Positions 1 through 12,180 of a stretch of DNA of 64,000 bases are shown here, piece after piece. Source of the stretch: Posidonia oceanica (lineage: Eukaryota > Streptophyta > Magnoliopsida > Alismatales > Posidoniaceae); the NCBI GenBank assembly GCA_037176725.1, contig JAZBRS010000023.1, forward strand, positions 31,863,001 to 31,927,000. The letters run 5' to 3'. The notes beneath the pieces were generated by a model. It was not told the origin of the DNA, ran no database searches, and worked only from the letters and a program-made list of their open reading frames with translations. How positions within the stretch are numbered: position 1 is the stretch's first letter; each line of letters begins with the position of its first letter. The translations under genes were made by a program, and so were the position numbers.

Positions 1-2217
1 TTTGGATGCTCGTGGTGGTGGGTTTGCAAAGAAGAAGGTCGCTCTGAGCCTGTTTGGGTGCTGTCCACTTCGGGGAAGAATTCCGGCAAGGATTGGGGGT
101 CTTTTTTGGGTTCTGGAAGAAGGGTGCGAGAGCTGGTGACTTGGTCTTTGCAGGTGTGTTGGCCGAACTCCCTTCTGATTCCAAAATCCCAAGTTTTTGA
201 TCTTTCAAACTTGCTAGTTTCCAACAGTCAAAGGGAGGGCATGGGTCTCTGTTTTTCTGCCACCATTGGCAGGGCATGGAGGGGATGGTCTTGGTCGTGG
301 GTCGTGGGTGATGGTGGGAGGCCAAGGTGGTGTCAGGGAGGTTTGAAAAAAAGAAAACCAATGAGGGAGGCTACTGTCGTTTTTTGGCTGTGAGAGGAGG
401 AGAGGAATAGAAGAAGAAGAAGAGAAGGAGGGAAGAAGAAGAAGTTGGCTGGTTGTGGGCTGGGCCTTGAGCACAGTAAAAAAGGAAAGAAAATGAAGGG
501 GAGGAAGGGAGGAATGGGAAGTGGGAAAGAAAGGAAGGAAGAAGAAGAAAGGAAGAGAAAGGAAATAAAATTAGAAGAAGAAAAAAATAAATTAAAAATA
601 AGTAGAAATACTAGAAAAGTTGTGTTGTGAGTTAGGATTTTAATTAGATTTTTAGTGACTGTTTTTAGGTTAATTAGTGTGTTTTGGGCTTGATTAGGGT
701 TTTAGGGTTTTGGTTTTGTTTTTAATTAGTTTTTGCTTGATTAAGTGTTTGTTAAGTCTTTTTAAATTGTTTTAAAAATTGTGTTTCCCTTGTTGGACAC
801 TTAGAATATTGATTAGGATTTTTTTAGGATTTATTTTCGTATTAGTCAGGGTTGGTTTTGGGTTTTTAAGTCTTAGTCTTTTTAGGGTTTTTCTTTCTTA
901 AGTCATTTGGATTAGGTTTTTTTTTTTTTAATTTTTATTTGTTGATTTTTCTTGACGTTCTTTAATTAGGTTTCTCTTGTTTGATTAAGAGTCTTCAAGT
1001 CTTTTTGATGTGTTCTTCATTCTTTTTGATTGAGTTCTCCAATTGTTTTTCTTAGGTTTGTTAAGTTAAGCTTTTTCTTTCATTAATTACTTATCTTAGT
1101 GTTCTTAATTGTTTCACTTCTTTTTTAGGGTTTGTTTTTTAATTCTTTTGGTAGGGTTTTCATTTTTGGTGGGTCTTGATTTTGTTTTAGTTTTTTCCTA
1201 GATTTTTCAGTATTTTATTTTGGTTTGTTTCGCATTTTTTAGTTTGCATGCTTGATTTTCTTTTTAGCTTAGTTTAGTTAAGTTTAAGTTTTTAATTGCT
1301 TGCTTAATGTTTTTTAATTGTTTTTCTTAGAGTTCTGGTTTGCCTCTTTTATGTTTTGGAATTTTACAGATTTTTAGGGGTTTTTTGCAAAAGAAAGAAA
1401 AGGAAGAGAGAAGGAGGAAGAGAATGGAAAAAAGGGAGAAATAAAAGGGAAAGAGATGAGTTGGAGGGAAATGATTTTTTAAAATTCAGAGAAAATGCTA
1501 AAAATAAAATAAAAATAGGAATAAGATAGAGAAGGGATAGAAGCACAAAGGGGGCCCACAGCCAGGCCAGGGAAAGGGCAAGAAGGGGATGAAAAGGGAG
1601 ATGATAATCAGGAGAGAGAGAGGAGAGAGAAAATGATAATCCTAGGGAGAGAAAAGGATAATTTGGGTGAATGGAAGTCTTAGAGGTCTCGGAATGGGGT
1701 GGAAATTAGTGAGTGGGTAGTCTAAGGTTTGAAGTCTTGTTTCTAAAGTTTTGGTTTGATTCTAAGAAGGTTTTGGAGGGGTTTCAAGGTGTAGAAAAAG
1801 GGGAAATTCACCTAGGTTTTCTAGGGTTTTTGGGAATGGGTTAGGTTTAGAAATTTCTAGGTTCTAGAGTAGGTTTGTTGAGTGGGTGTTGGTGGATTTT
1901 CCTATGGATTTTGGTCAAGTTTTGAGCTCGGGAAGAGGGGTAAAGGCTTAGGTCAAGTTGGCTGGTTTTGAAGGGTAGAAAGGAGGGTTAGGGTTTGGTT
2001 TTGGCTTGGGTTTTGGATGGTTTCAGGGTAAGGTTTTGGTATGGTTTCAGGGTAAGGTTTTGGGGTTAGAAAATGGGTGTGGTTCTAGGTTTGGCTTTGA
2101 GGTTTGAGCTGGAGTTTTGATTTGGGAAGAAGGATGAAGAGAAATATGCGATTTTGGGTTTTTCCTAGCCGCCAGAGAGATCTGCCGATTCAGCCTTGTC
2201 GAAATGGGGTGTCAACA
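1..2217 (-). mobile_element. Tat-type LTR, partial, inserted into RNase H of element A
   Basis: Read on the minus strand the LTR opens TGTTGACACCCC at 2217 and runs left past the window edge. Block order matches the LTR at 10669-17007: a conserved cctaggttttctagggttt word near the start (about 1811), a purine-rich block with gggcccacagccaggc (about 1550), a T-rich block (about 630-1370) and a GC-richer block (1-480). Divergence between the two copies is obvious by eye and much larger than between the two LTRs of element E, so this is probably a different, related insertion and not the 3' LTR of A. The junction falls exactly at an LTR terminus inside the RNase H frame. The predicted target duplication is cctac (2218-2222), whose partner lies outside the window. 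Confidence 0.75.
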
Positions 2218-4502
2218 CCTACGCCTCGGCCTTTTTTGTTTACAGCACCATCAAAGTATAGCTGCCATTGCTCCTGATCTTCAGGGTCTTTGTCTTCAGA
2301 GTCCTCCATTGCAAACAGAATGTCTTCATCTGGAAACTGCGTCTGGAGTGGCTGATATTCAGGCAGTGGGAGATCAGCAAGATGGTCTGCCATAGCTTGG
2401 CCCTTCATAGATTTCTACATGACAAAGGTGATGTCGTATTGTGACAGTAGCACCTGCCACTTAACACATCTGCCTACCATAGCCGGTTTTTGAAAGAGGA
2501 ACTTGATTGGGTCATGCCGGCATAAGAGCTGTACAGGGTATGCCATCATGTAGTGCCTTAATTTCTGTGCAGCCCAGATGAGGGACAGGCAGGTCTTCTC
2601 TATTGTACTGTACCTAGCTTCGCATTCATTGAACTTCTTGCTCAGGTAGTAAATGGCACGCTCCTTTCTACCAGATTCGTCATGTTGGCCCAAGACGACG
2701 CCCATGGAATGCTGCGTGGTAGAAAGGTAGAGAAGTAAGGGTCTCCCTGGAGTAGGGGGAACCAAGACGGGAGGCTTAATCAGTTGCTGCTTGATCTTGG
2801 CAAATGCGGCCTGACACTCCTCGCTCCAATGAATCTGCGCATTCTTCTTCAGGAGCTTGAATATAGGTTCACAGATGGGCGTAAGCTGTGCAATGAAGTG
2901 ACTGATGTATTGTAAACGCCCAAGCAGACCTCTGACCTCTTTTTCAGTCCGAGGGGGTGGCATATCCACGATGGCTTTTGCCTTCATCGGGTCTACCTCA
3001 ATCCCCCTTTGGCTAACAATGTAGCCTAGCAGTTTGCCAGATAACACCCCGAATACACACTTGTTGGGGTTCAGGCGCAGCTTGTACTTTCGTAGACGAG
3101 TAAAGAGCTTCTTTAGACAGGCAAGATGATCTTCAGGTTCTTTGGTTTTAGCAATCATGTCGTCTACATAAACCTCCACTTCTTGGTGCATAAGGTCGTG
3201 GAACAGTGCAGTCATGGCCCTCTGATAGGTTACGCCAGCATTCTTCAGCCCGAACAGCATGACTTAGTAGCAGAAGACTCCCCAAGGGGTGATGAATGAA
3301 GTCTTTTCCATGTCTTCTTCTGCCATTTTGATCTGATTATATCCAGAGAAGCCGTCCATGAAGGAGAGCATCTTGTGGCCCGCTGTATTGTCGACTAGGA
3401 CGTCAATGTGAGGCAATGGGAAGTCGTCCTTGGGACTCGCCTTGTTCAGGTCCCTATAGTCGATACAGATCCGGACGTGGCCGTCTTTCTTGGGCACAGT
3501 TACAATGTTTGCCAGCCACTCAGGATAAAGGACGACCTTGAGGAAATTGACTCTGTGCTGCTTCATGATCTCTTCTTTGATCAAATGCAGCCACTGCGGT
3601 CGCCATCTTCTCAGCTTCTGCTTTACTGGCTTGGCATCTGGGTCCAGGGATAGGTTGTGCACCACTATCTCTATGTCAAGGCCAACCATATCTTCGTAAC
3701 TCTAGGCGTAGACATCCGCATATTCTTTTAGGAACGTGATGAACTCTGCTCGAACCTGGGGGGACAGCTGGGCACTGATGCGAACTTCTTTGACTTCCTC
3801 AGCTGTGCCGATATTGACAACCTCTGTTTCTTCTTCAACATGGAGGTTGGGGCCTTCTGGGTCGTCGTCATAGGGCCAGAACTCGAGCAATGGTTCGTCA
3901 GTCTCATCCTTGTCCGTATCATCCTCCTCTCCATAAGTAATAAGTTCTGAGAGGATCTCTTTCTCAAAAGAAGGATTTGTGTTGTCGAAAGAGTGTATGT
4001 GTTTCGTTGCTTGGCCCTGGTGATGCTTCAAGATGGTCACGCTTACTCGAGTATTCTTGTAGCCTCGGTGCGCGACCTCCATCCTGGCAACTTCTTCTGT
4101 CTGCTCTGGCCTGATTGATTCTACTGAGTGCTCTGCTGATTTTGCTGAGGGCCTTGCTGATTCTGCCACTGATGCTGTTGATGGCCCTGCTACTAAGGCT
4201 GCTGATGATTCTGTTGCTGATTCTGCTTTCTGCTCTGTTGCTGTTGCTGCTTGGATTGCTAGTGCTTCCTCCTCTGAGTCTTCTAGTGTGCTTATGGAGG
4301 GTGTGCCGGGCGGGCGGCTGATCTGGGCACTGCCGCTTGCTACACTGCCTAAGTGAGGCATGTGTTGCACAAACCACCTAGACTTGCCTTCTGATTGGAG
4401 GGTAATGAGCTCATCTGGTCTAGGGGAGTCCGGCACTGCTGAATCTTCTTCCAGGACCATGATAGAAGCATGGTCTTCTTGCAGAGGAGGGTCCGTAACC
4501 AC
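2218..4502 (-). pseudogene. Element A pol: RT plus RNase H, stop-codon riddled and truncated
   Basis: Reverse transcriptase copies the element RNA into DNA and RNase H degrades the template. Visible on the minus strand: an acidic, Ser/Ala-rich linker (4502-3702), the finger and palm of RT (3689-3264) with IDYRDLNKASPKDDFPLPHID and FMDGFSGYNQI, then FGLKNAGVTYQR and the catalytic YVDD near 3160, followed by the gypsy RNase H. A second RNase H starts (WQLYFDGAVN near 2290) but is cut at 2217 by an LTR start. Stops at 3702, 3264 and 2415 fall inside conserved text; in the alignment to element B, a TGG (W) before SYEDM and a CAG before KSMKGQAMAD explain two of them. No frameshift is present. This copy cannot be functional. 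Confidence 0.9.
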
Positions 4503-4562
4503 GGCTTTCTCATTCCTTTCTACGGCTTGGTGCTCTGCCAGGTCTTCTACTATCGACTTGAG

Positions 4563-6938
4563 CTATTCTTGGTAGAGTAACTCTAAGTCGGACATCCATG
4601 AATCGACCTGGGCTTCTATCGCCACTCCTTCCTCCTCATCCGAGGGTGAGTCGACGTAGTAGGTGCCGAGGGCTTGCGGCACTAGCCCGGCTGCAAGATG
4701 GATCGCTGCCCTTGGTATTTGCATGGTCTGGCTCATGGGCGCACCTAATAGCGGCAGCTTCGCCATGGGAGATCCAAACAGACTGGTCAGCGGGGCCACA
4801 GATGGGTACGCTACCAGGGTCACTGTTGCAATTAGAGGGCAGGCAGAGGTGCTCTTCTAAGGGCTCAAGGGCTGGGAGACTATGATGCTCAATTGGTCCT
4901 CTGCATCTGGTGGTGACTGTGAGAGTGCGGCCTCTGATGCCATGGGGGCCTGCCATGAGAGTTGCTGTTTTGCGGGAGGAGGATGTGAAGCGGACTGTGC
5001 CGGCTGCATTCTCGGTGATGCGGCTGCTGAAGTGGGCCGAGTCGCGCTGCTGACTGAGTTGACTGACTGTCCCTCTAGAGAGAGTGACAGCGGTACTGAT
5101 GCGATTGCGACCACAGGTAGCCTGCCTGATTGTGCCAGAAGGAGTGTCTCTGACTTCTGAGTTGCTGCTGCTGCCTGTGCTTGTAATGAGGATGTGGCTG
5201 CAGAAATGTTAGGGCTTGTCAGTTCTGCCACAGAGTCTGCTGATTTGTCTGCTGTATCTGCTGAAGGAAGAGCCAAACAAACTGACCAAGGTGCTTCCAT
5301 GTTGATCAGAGCCTTGCTGCCAGTTGGGACTGCCTCTGTTGCACTAGACTGCTCCTCATCTGAGTAGTAGTCCTCAATGCAGACCCAATCTTCTGTTGGC
5401 CCCGTGACTTGATCATCAGTTGATCCCAGAACTCCTGCACTGGTGAAGTTAGTGAGGTCTCTAGGGATGGCAGGTTCTTGATTCTTGAGTTGAAAGCAGT
5501 AATCTTCGCTGGGCTTGGGCTCATAACCGAGGCCTTCAGATTTCCTCCGCTCCACTGCCACAATCGGCTCTGCGATCCCATGGCCGTGACGCCTGAGCGG
5601 TGTACCCTTTATGTAACCCCACCTGTGACATACATTCTCGACCATTCGAAAGGGGTTGTTGTGAACGGCCAAGGAGTTGGCACGTTCAAGATCAGGAATG
5701 AAGTTAACTGGCTCGCATCGGTTAACGCGATACAAGGCTTCAGAAGTCTCGGGGTCAAACGGGATAGCTTGTGAAGAGACGGGGGAGACTGCCTCGATCC
5801 ACTCCTTCTCAAAGTTCTCTGCCATGACGACAATGACATCATCGTCGTGACGGTACTTTATCATTCGATGGAGGGTCGAGGGAAGGACCTGATGCTTGTG
5901 GAGCCAAGGGCACCCAAGTAGGAGATTGAAGTTCGGCTTCAAGTCGACGACATAGAATTCTACATCGAAGACGACTGGGCCAATGGCAAGAGGAATAATC
6001 AGGATCCCCAGAGCGTCATGGTGGGTGTTGTCAAAAGCTGTCATTCCCTTCACGGCTGGCGTGATGTCCTCGGCCTTGAATCCGAGCTTTGTTGCAGTAC
6101 GCAAGGGGCAGACGGTAAGGCCTGACCTGTTATCAACCAGTGTTAGGGGAATGCAAAAGTTTTTGAACTGAACCGTGACGAACAGGGGTTGATTGTGATT
6201 AATCCCCGCCGGAGGCAGCTTATCACTCATAAAAGAGATGACCTGGGGCTTCGCAATCATCCCTACCATGCTTTCCAAAGCTGAAGGCTCAATAGATTGG
6301 GACACACGGGTAGCCTGGAACACGCGAAGGAAAGCCTCGTGGTGTTCGGCAGAGGTGTGGATTAGGTCCCAAATGGAAATGTTGGCTTTGACCTTCTTAA
6401 GTTGGGAGGTTATGTCTGCTTTGGGTTGGTTTTTCTTGGCAGCGGGAGGGGTTGTTTTGGCAAGCTCTAAAGGAGTAGTGGCAGGAGATTGAGTCGCCAC
6501 AGGTTGGGCAGGGATTTGGCTTGCTACAGGTTGGTTTGAGGCCGGATTTGCTATGGGCTGGTTAGAAGGTGGGGGCATAGTAGGTTCAGGGAGATTTGGC
6601 CTAATTGCCGGTGCTGGGGGTCTATAGACCCTCCCCGATTGCGTTACTTCCGCACACATTTCCGTGGTGTAGCTGTAAGGGACGCGATGGGTGTCCAGGG
6701 TTAAATCAATAACCACCGGAGCACGTGCTGCGAGCACAGGAGGGGTCACAAGGGGACCTACTGGGTATTGAGCTCTATCTAAATGGTAAGGTTGTTGGGG
6801 TGGGAATGCAGGGGCTGACTGAGGTCTGTCTAGAAGATGTATGGGGGATTCTAGCTGAGGCCGTCCTAAGAGGTGGACAGGGGATCTAGGCTGGGCCCTA
6901 GCTAGGAGGTGTACAGGGGGTTGAGCCTGAGGAAGCAC
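4563..6938 (-). pseudogene. Element A protease-like and G-patch-like region
   Basis: This stretch joins gag to RT in the same frame. A Pro/Gln-rich N-terminal part with PVHLLARAQ-type repeats (about 6938-6790) leads to a retropepsin-like fold near 6190-5830: LFVTVQF, LTLVDNRSGLTVCPL, then GPVVFDVEFYVVD and FNLLLGCPWLHKH. The usual catalytic Asp-Thr/Ser-Gly is replaced by D-N-R-S-G, so the active site looks damaged or divergent. A Gly-rich G-patch-like stretch follows (RRHGHGI, EGLGYEPK near 5530). The rest is acidic and Ser/Ala-rich. Stops occur at 4857 and 4563, each consistent with CAG to TAG. The family function is cleavage of the gag-pol polyprotein; activity here is unlikely. Confidence 0.75.
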
Positions 6939-6977
6939 AGCAGGGGGCGCGAAGGGGCGCTCCAGCCTGGCACGCGA

Positions 6978-9347
6978 TCAGATCATGTGAACTCCTGACT
7001 CGGAGCCGGCAACTGCCGCGAGATAGAGATGGATAGGGAAAGGCTCAGAGATATCGGAAATAAGATCAGAAGGGCCTACAACAGAGGTAGTAGGCCTAGA
7101 AGGAAAGACAGAATGATTGCCTGAGGTTCTTGCCCCTCCCGGATAAGTGTGCTCCGGTAGAGGTTGGTGGATGATGCCAGAATGAGAGGGAATAGCTGAA
7201 TGTGCAGATGCATGTGTGTGTGCTTGAGTGGATGCCTCGTGCGTGTCAATCACAATCGTTCCCGATTCGATTAGATCCTGAATAGCGTTCCGCAGGGAGT
7301 AGCAATTGTCCGTCGAATGCCCGACGCTTCGATGGAAATTGTAGAAGAGGTTCGCCTTAAACCAATGCGGCAAAGGATTTGGGGGCAGGCGAATCTCCGG
7401 GAACTTCAGGAGCGATGTAACCTTCGACAAGATGATCGTGAGCGGTTCCACTAGTGGGGCGAATTTCCGCTTCTCAGTGGGTGGCCTTCTTTGCCTCTAG
7501 TATGAGCCTTGCTGAACCGGTGCGGCGGGGTAGACCGGCCTAGCAGTGGTTGTGATCTATGGTGTGGGTGGATTCCTAGGTGCAAGAGCATACACCATTT
7601 AAGCTGGGGTAGGCCGGGACGGCAAGTGAACAGGCACAACAGGAGAGTTGACGAATGCAACAGCGGTTTTTGGCGAGTCCTTTTTTGGACGGTTGTTGCT
7701 GCTGCCGCTGTTGTTGGAAGCGCTGCTATTGGCACTGTTATTGCTGATCGTGGCCTGCTTAGCGAACGCAGAGAGAGCCGGGAAGTTGCCACTCTACAAA
7801 GAACTCTCCATGCGTGCTCCAGCTCGGATAAGTGCTGCAAAAGTAGTGACTGGCTGGATGCTAAGCAGAGCTCCAAGAGATGGCTGCGCCCCTTTGATAA
7901 CGATCTCAATAGACTCCTCGTCAGAGGGTCTATCTTGGACCTGTGAAGTAAGGACGTGCCAGCGGCCGACGTACTCCCCGAACGGCTCGCTGGAATTCTG
8001 CTTAATTGCGATCAAGTCCGCCCACTTTGGGACTAGATCGAGGTTGAAGGAGTACTGTTCCAGGAACGCCTGACTGAGGTCGTTCCAAGTCTTGACGGCT
8101 GACATATCAAGCGATGTGAATCACTTGAGTGCCGGCCCGGTCAAGCTCTTCTGGAACAGGCGGATCAGCAACCTCTCGTCAGCCTGAAGCTGAGCGAGAT
8201 CACCGCAATACGCCTTCAGGTGTGCTACGGGGCAGCCTCTACCATTGTATTTCTCGAAGTTCGAGATTTTGAACTTCGAAGGGAGTATCACCTCTGGAAA
8301 GCAGCAGAGGTCCCGAAATTGGTAGGTCTGGTGCTCAGAACCCTGCACTAGTCGTAGTGCCTTCTCCAAGACGTCCATCCGGTTGTTGATGGGGTCTGGA
8401 TTTGCTGCCATAGGAGAGGGATCAGCAGGGGTAGTGAGCACATACGCCGAATGGGTCGCACCTAAGTGCTCCTCCGGGTCTACCATAGCGTCGCCTGGTG
8501 GAGCAACGGGATGGCCAGCGTATCCATGCTGGGGGACAGTGTATGCGGGGATCAATGTAGGGTTCTGGGCCTAATGCAAGGGAGGAGGGTAGAGGACATG
8601 CTGTGCTGTGGGAGGGGTAAGATGCTGGAGCACCAGTTGCTGTATAGGCAGGGTGCCAGACAGCGAGCCAGTGGAGTACTGGGCTCCAGCCAGCCCAAAG
8701 GACAGACCACCAGGGGGAAGAGGAGCATGCTGTGCTAAGTGTTGTGCAGAAGGAGGCGGTAAACGGGCCCCCATCGTCGGAACCGTGAGCAGTTGAGACG
8801 ATGGTCGAGGCGGAGGTGTGGAGGTAGATGCATGAAATGCAGGAACTGGCCTCAAAGGAACCTCAGGAACGACAGGAGCACAGGAGGGACGAACCGATAG
8901 AGCCATGCCCTACAGTCTCTGGGCAAGCTCCATCAGGCGCTGGTACTGAGCCTCAGGTGTTCCGTCAGCAGGAACACTGAAGTGCAGTGCCGGCGAGGAT
9001 TGAGAAGCAAACGGCACGGACACAGACTGTCTGGGAGGAGTAGGTGCTATAGCGAAAGTCGCAGCAACGGTAGGAGGAATGTCAAAGGCAACGTATCCCT
9101 GGGAAGGAGGGGGCAATGGCATCTCCGAAACGCGGGTAATGGTCATCAAGATAGACTCAGCGACCGGATCCAGAGGAAGAGATGCTTGCCAGTGTCCCGG
9201 GACATACTGAGATCCTAGAGGTGCCAGGGGAGGAAACCCTGGCGTCGAAGGTGGGACAAAAGGGGCAGAAGGAGCAACTGGAGGGGCCGGAGCGGAAACA
9301 CCCTCTGTGACAGGAGTAAAGAGAGGCTCACTGTCGTACTGGGCCAT
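6978..9347 (-). pseudogene. Element A gag, decayed
   Basis: Gag builds the virus-like particle. The start is set at the ATG at 9347 because the following ATGGCCCAG is shared with the gag of element E (23503). A Pro-rich N-terminal region (to about 8570) is followed by the retrotransposon gag core (8555-7794) with FPEVILPSKFKI, FEKYNGRGCP, LLIRLFQKSLTGPAL and FLEQYSFNLD. A C-terminal zinc-knuckle-like remnant follows (NFHRSVGHSTDNCYSL, near 7330). In-frame stops lie at 8910, 8571, 8121, 7794, several between 7610 and 7495, and 6978. Comparison with E shows TGG to TGA at 8121 and CAG to TAG at 7794. Frame is kept throughout. Confidence 0.85.
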
Positions 9348-10648
9348 TGCTGACCTAAAGCGCGTGAGAATAGGGCTGCGACGGGTATGCAAACGGTGAT
9401 TCCTAATAGGAGCTATTGTCGCAAAGGCGGATAGCTCAGAAGGGGAATGGTCGCGAACAAGGTCGCAACAGGGGTGTCAGAAAGGTTCGGTACTCAAGCT
9501 CCAGCGAGGGGAACTCGCTTACCGATCATTGCTGACGCAAACAGAGATAAACAGGGATTAGATACTGAAAGACAGATGCAAATGAGTTAAGTTAGATGGC
9601 ATGAATGATATGTATGCTTTCTAGTATGCCCCCTCACCTATCTAGTGTGTCCTAGTAGGTGGTCTACTTCAGGTATCCCCAGGTGTACGGGTCACCGACT
9701 CAGGTCAGAAAAAGTAGGCTCCCTGTCGAACTCTTAGCCAAAGCTGAGGAAATAATAGGGTGGTGCGTTGGTGGCCCTGACCCCGCCAAAGCGTGGGCAG
9801 TACACTCCATTACACCGACATGACCCCTGGACAAAGGGGGGACAGACCGACTGACTTGACCCACGCCAAAAGCGGTGGAACAAGAGGTCGGGACCATCCT
9901 TCGCAAACTAGTAGGTGGACTCAGATGAGAAGAATGCATGCCCTATATGATGCTTATGCAAATGCTTAAAGTTTTTTATCTTGCTCATTTTATTAGACCA
10001 AGGGGGTGCAAGATTGTTTGAAGTCTCTAGTTGCTCCTAGAAGTTCTTTTTACTTGCCATTTATAGTTAACCACAGGGAGAGCAAACAGTCTCTACTATC
10101 CTAGGCATGGCATGTGCGAAAGGGAAGAAAATCAGTCAAATATGGCAAGCAAACAGCATACAACATAGCAAAAGGCAAGTGCATGGCATGTGCGAGTGTT
10201 CGTGAGCATGATAGTGAAAGGAAAAGCATTCATCATGTCAAAAGGCATATATACAGGGCATGTGCGTGTGTAGTGACATAGCAAATGTGTGAAAGAAAGC
10301 ATTCATCATTCAAAAAGCATGCATTGTTGCCAAACAAGTATGTAGACATGCATTGTGTAGGAAATAAAGCAATAATAAGTAAGCAAGATAAAAAAGGAAA
10401 GACAAGTAAGCTGTAAGGCAAATAAGAGCAGAAGTAAGGAAATATGCAAGCAATCAAGCAAACTAGACAGAGCAAAAGCCAAGGCAAAGCAGACGAGGGA
10501 GGTGCAAAACCTAAGCAAAGTAGCCACGAGGCGACTCGCTAGGAGTTTGCACAGAAGAGCGAACAAAACAGGCAAAGGAGGCACAAAAGGCAGACAAAGC
10601 TGCAAAACAGGCGAGCGAAAAAGCCAAGAGCGAAAGCCGAAGTCTGTT
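9348..10648 (-). other. Element A untranslated leader
   Basis: Between primer site and gag. No coding signal was recognised. Part of it (about 9690-9900) matches the leader of element E (about 22930-23170): both hold a run about gaccgactgacttgaccc/ggtcggtctgtccc and a CCCCTGGACAAAGGGG-like inverted word. The shared leader may include the packaging signal (inference). AT-rich, CA-rich text with many gcatg words fills 9960-10500. Confidence 0.6.
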
Positions 10649-10667
10649 ATCCCCAGCAGAGTCGCCA
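10649..10667 (-). promoter_or_regulatory. Primer binding site of element A (Arg-tRNA type)
   Basis: The minus strand reads TGGCGACTCTGCTGGGGAT one base after the LTR end ...TACA. This is the primer site expected for Tat/Ogre elements and is nearly identical to the one in element E (TGGCGACTCCGCTAGGGAT). Confidence 0.85.
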
Positions 10668-10990
10668 CTGTAGTAATCCCGGTGTTCAGATCGTCCATGC
10701 ACACTGCCAGAAGCTTGCATGCACCGATCGGAATTAGGCTCACTATAAGCGGCTATGTTCGAGGAGGAGGGCTCAACTCGAAAACACTTAAAACAAAGGA
10801 GAAAAGATAAGAAAAGAAGAAGATAAGACAATTCAGAGTCGCCACCGTGTCTATTATCGGGAGACAAGGAAAACTGGGGGAAATGCGTGAGTTAACACGC
10901 AAAACCAAGCAAAAGATGCAATGCAAAGCAATGCAAAAGAAAACAAATGCAAATGAATGCAAATGATATGACTCATGCCTAGGATAAGGG

Positions 10991-11080
10991 CAATATGGTC
11001 ATTACGGGCCAAAAGACTGGGCAAGGACTCCTGTTACGTGCGGGGAAGGTGTTAGGCACCCCCGACACGCCCGAGAATCG
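10991..11080 (-). promoter_or_regulatory. Conserved LTR box (GGGGGTGCCTAACACC) in A
   Basis: The minus strand contains GGGGGTGCCTAACACCTTCC, then a run about taacaggagtccttg and tgaccatattgccc. The same block is found in E (22071-22150 and 31955-32035), C (62908-62990) and D (58441-58555), always about 300-400 bp before the LTR 3' end. Function unknown; it could be part of R/U5. Confidence 0.7.
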
Positions 11081-11384
11081 ATCTTTCTAGGCTTATGCTC
11101 GCATACGCAGGGAGATGCAGGTTTGAATGCCTAAATGCCGATGAATGCTTGAATGAATGCTCATAGGTGTGCTCTAAGTGGTGAGATGCAATGCAGAATA
11201 GTAAACGTGCAGTCTAAGTGCTTTGCAACGCTGTCTGTGTTCCGAACCGGTCAAAACCTGGCTCGTGAAAACTCCAGGTAGTAAGCATCACTGCCCTATA
11301 TGCAAATGCAAGCGAAAAAACAAAACGGCGGTAAAACTAAGCGATGCAGGCAACATGCAAGAGAAAACGACGTAAAACATGCGA

Positions 11385-12180
11385 AACAACGTGAGAAACG
11401 AGAGCAGCACGCGAAACGGTGCAAGAAAACGAGGTCGGCACGTAAAACGGCGCAAAAGCCAGAGCGGCACGCAAAATGGTGCGAGAAAACAAAGCGGCAC
11501 GCGAAACGGTGCGAGAAAACAAGAACGGCACGCAAAACGGTGCCAAAGACGAAGCGGGCACGCAAAACGGTGCCAAAAGCAAAGCGGGCACGCGAAATGG
11601 TGCCAAAAGCGAAGCAAGCACGCAAAAGGATGCCAAAAGCCGAAGCGGGCATGCAAAACGGTGCCAAAAGAAAGCGGGCACGCAAAATGGTGCCAAAAGT
11701 GAAGTGGACACGCAAAACAGTGCCAAAAAGAAGCGGGCACGCAAAACGGTGCCAGAGCAAAGCGGGCATGCGAAATAGTGCCAAAAGCGAAGCAGGCACG
11801 CCAAAGGGTGCCAAAAGTCGAAGCGGGCACGCAAAACGGTGCCAAAAGAAAGTGGGCACGCAAAATGGTGCCAAAAGCGAAGCGGGCACGCAAAACGGTG
11901 CCAAAAAGAAGCGGACACGCAAAACGGTGCCAGAGCAAAGCGGGCACACGAAACGGTGCCAAAAGAAAGCGGGCACGCAAAACGGTGCCAAAAAGAAGCG
12001 GACACGCAAAACGGTGCCAGAGCAAAGCGGGCACACGAAACGGTGCCAAAAGCGAAGCAAGCATGCAAAAGGGTGCCAAAAGCCGAAACGGGCACACAAA
12101 ACGATGCCAAAAGCAAAGCAGGCACAAAAAACGATGCCAAAAAGAAGTGGGCACGCAAAACGGTGCCAAAGCAGGCGAAA
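11385..12180 (-). repeat. Tandem array of 29-31 bp units inside LTR of A
   Basis: More than 25 units of the type gcgggcacgcaaaacggtgccaaaa-like (29-31 bp). Each contains GGCAC and GTGCC as short inverted arms around an A-rich loop. A higher-order repeat of several units is also visible (compare 11880-11970 with 11970-12050). The array has almost no stop codons, so open frames appear on both strands; these are artefacts. The equivalent place in solo LTR D (about 58780-58870) lacks the expansion. Confidence 0.85.

Noticed and set aside
1..2217. Left LTR as the 3' LTR of element A
   Set aside because: It abuts RNase H with integrase missing and is far more diverged from 10669-17007 than a pair from one insertion would normally be; a nested related element fits better.
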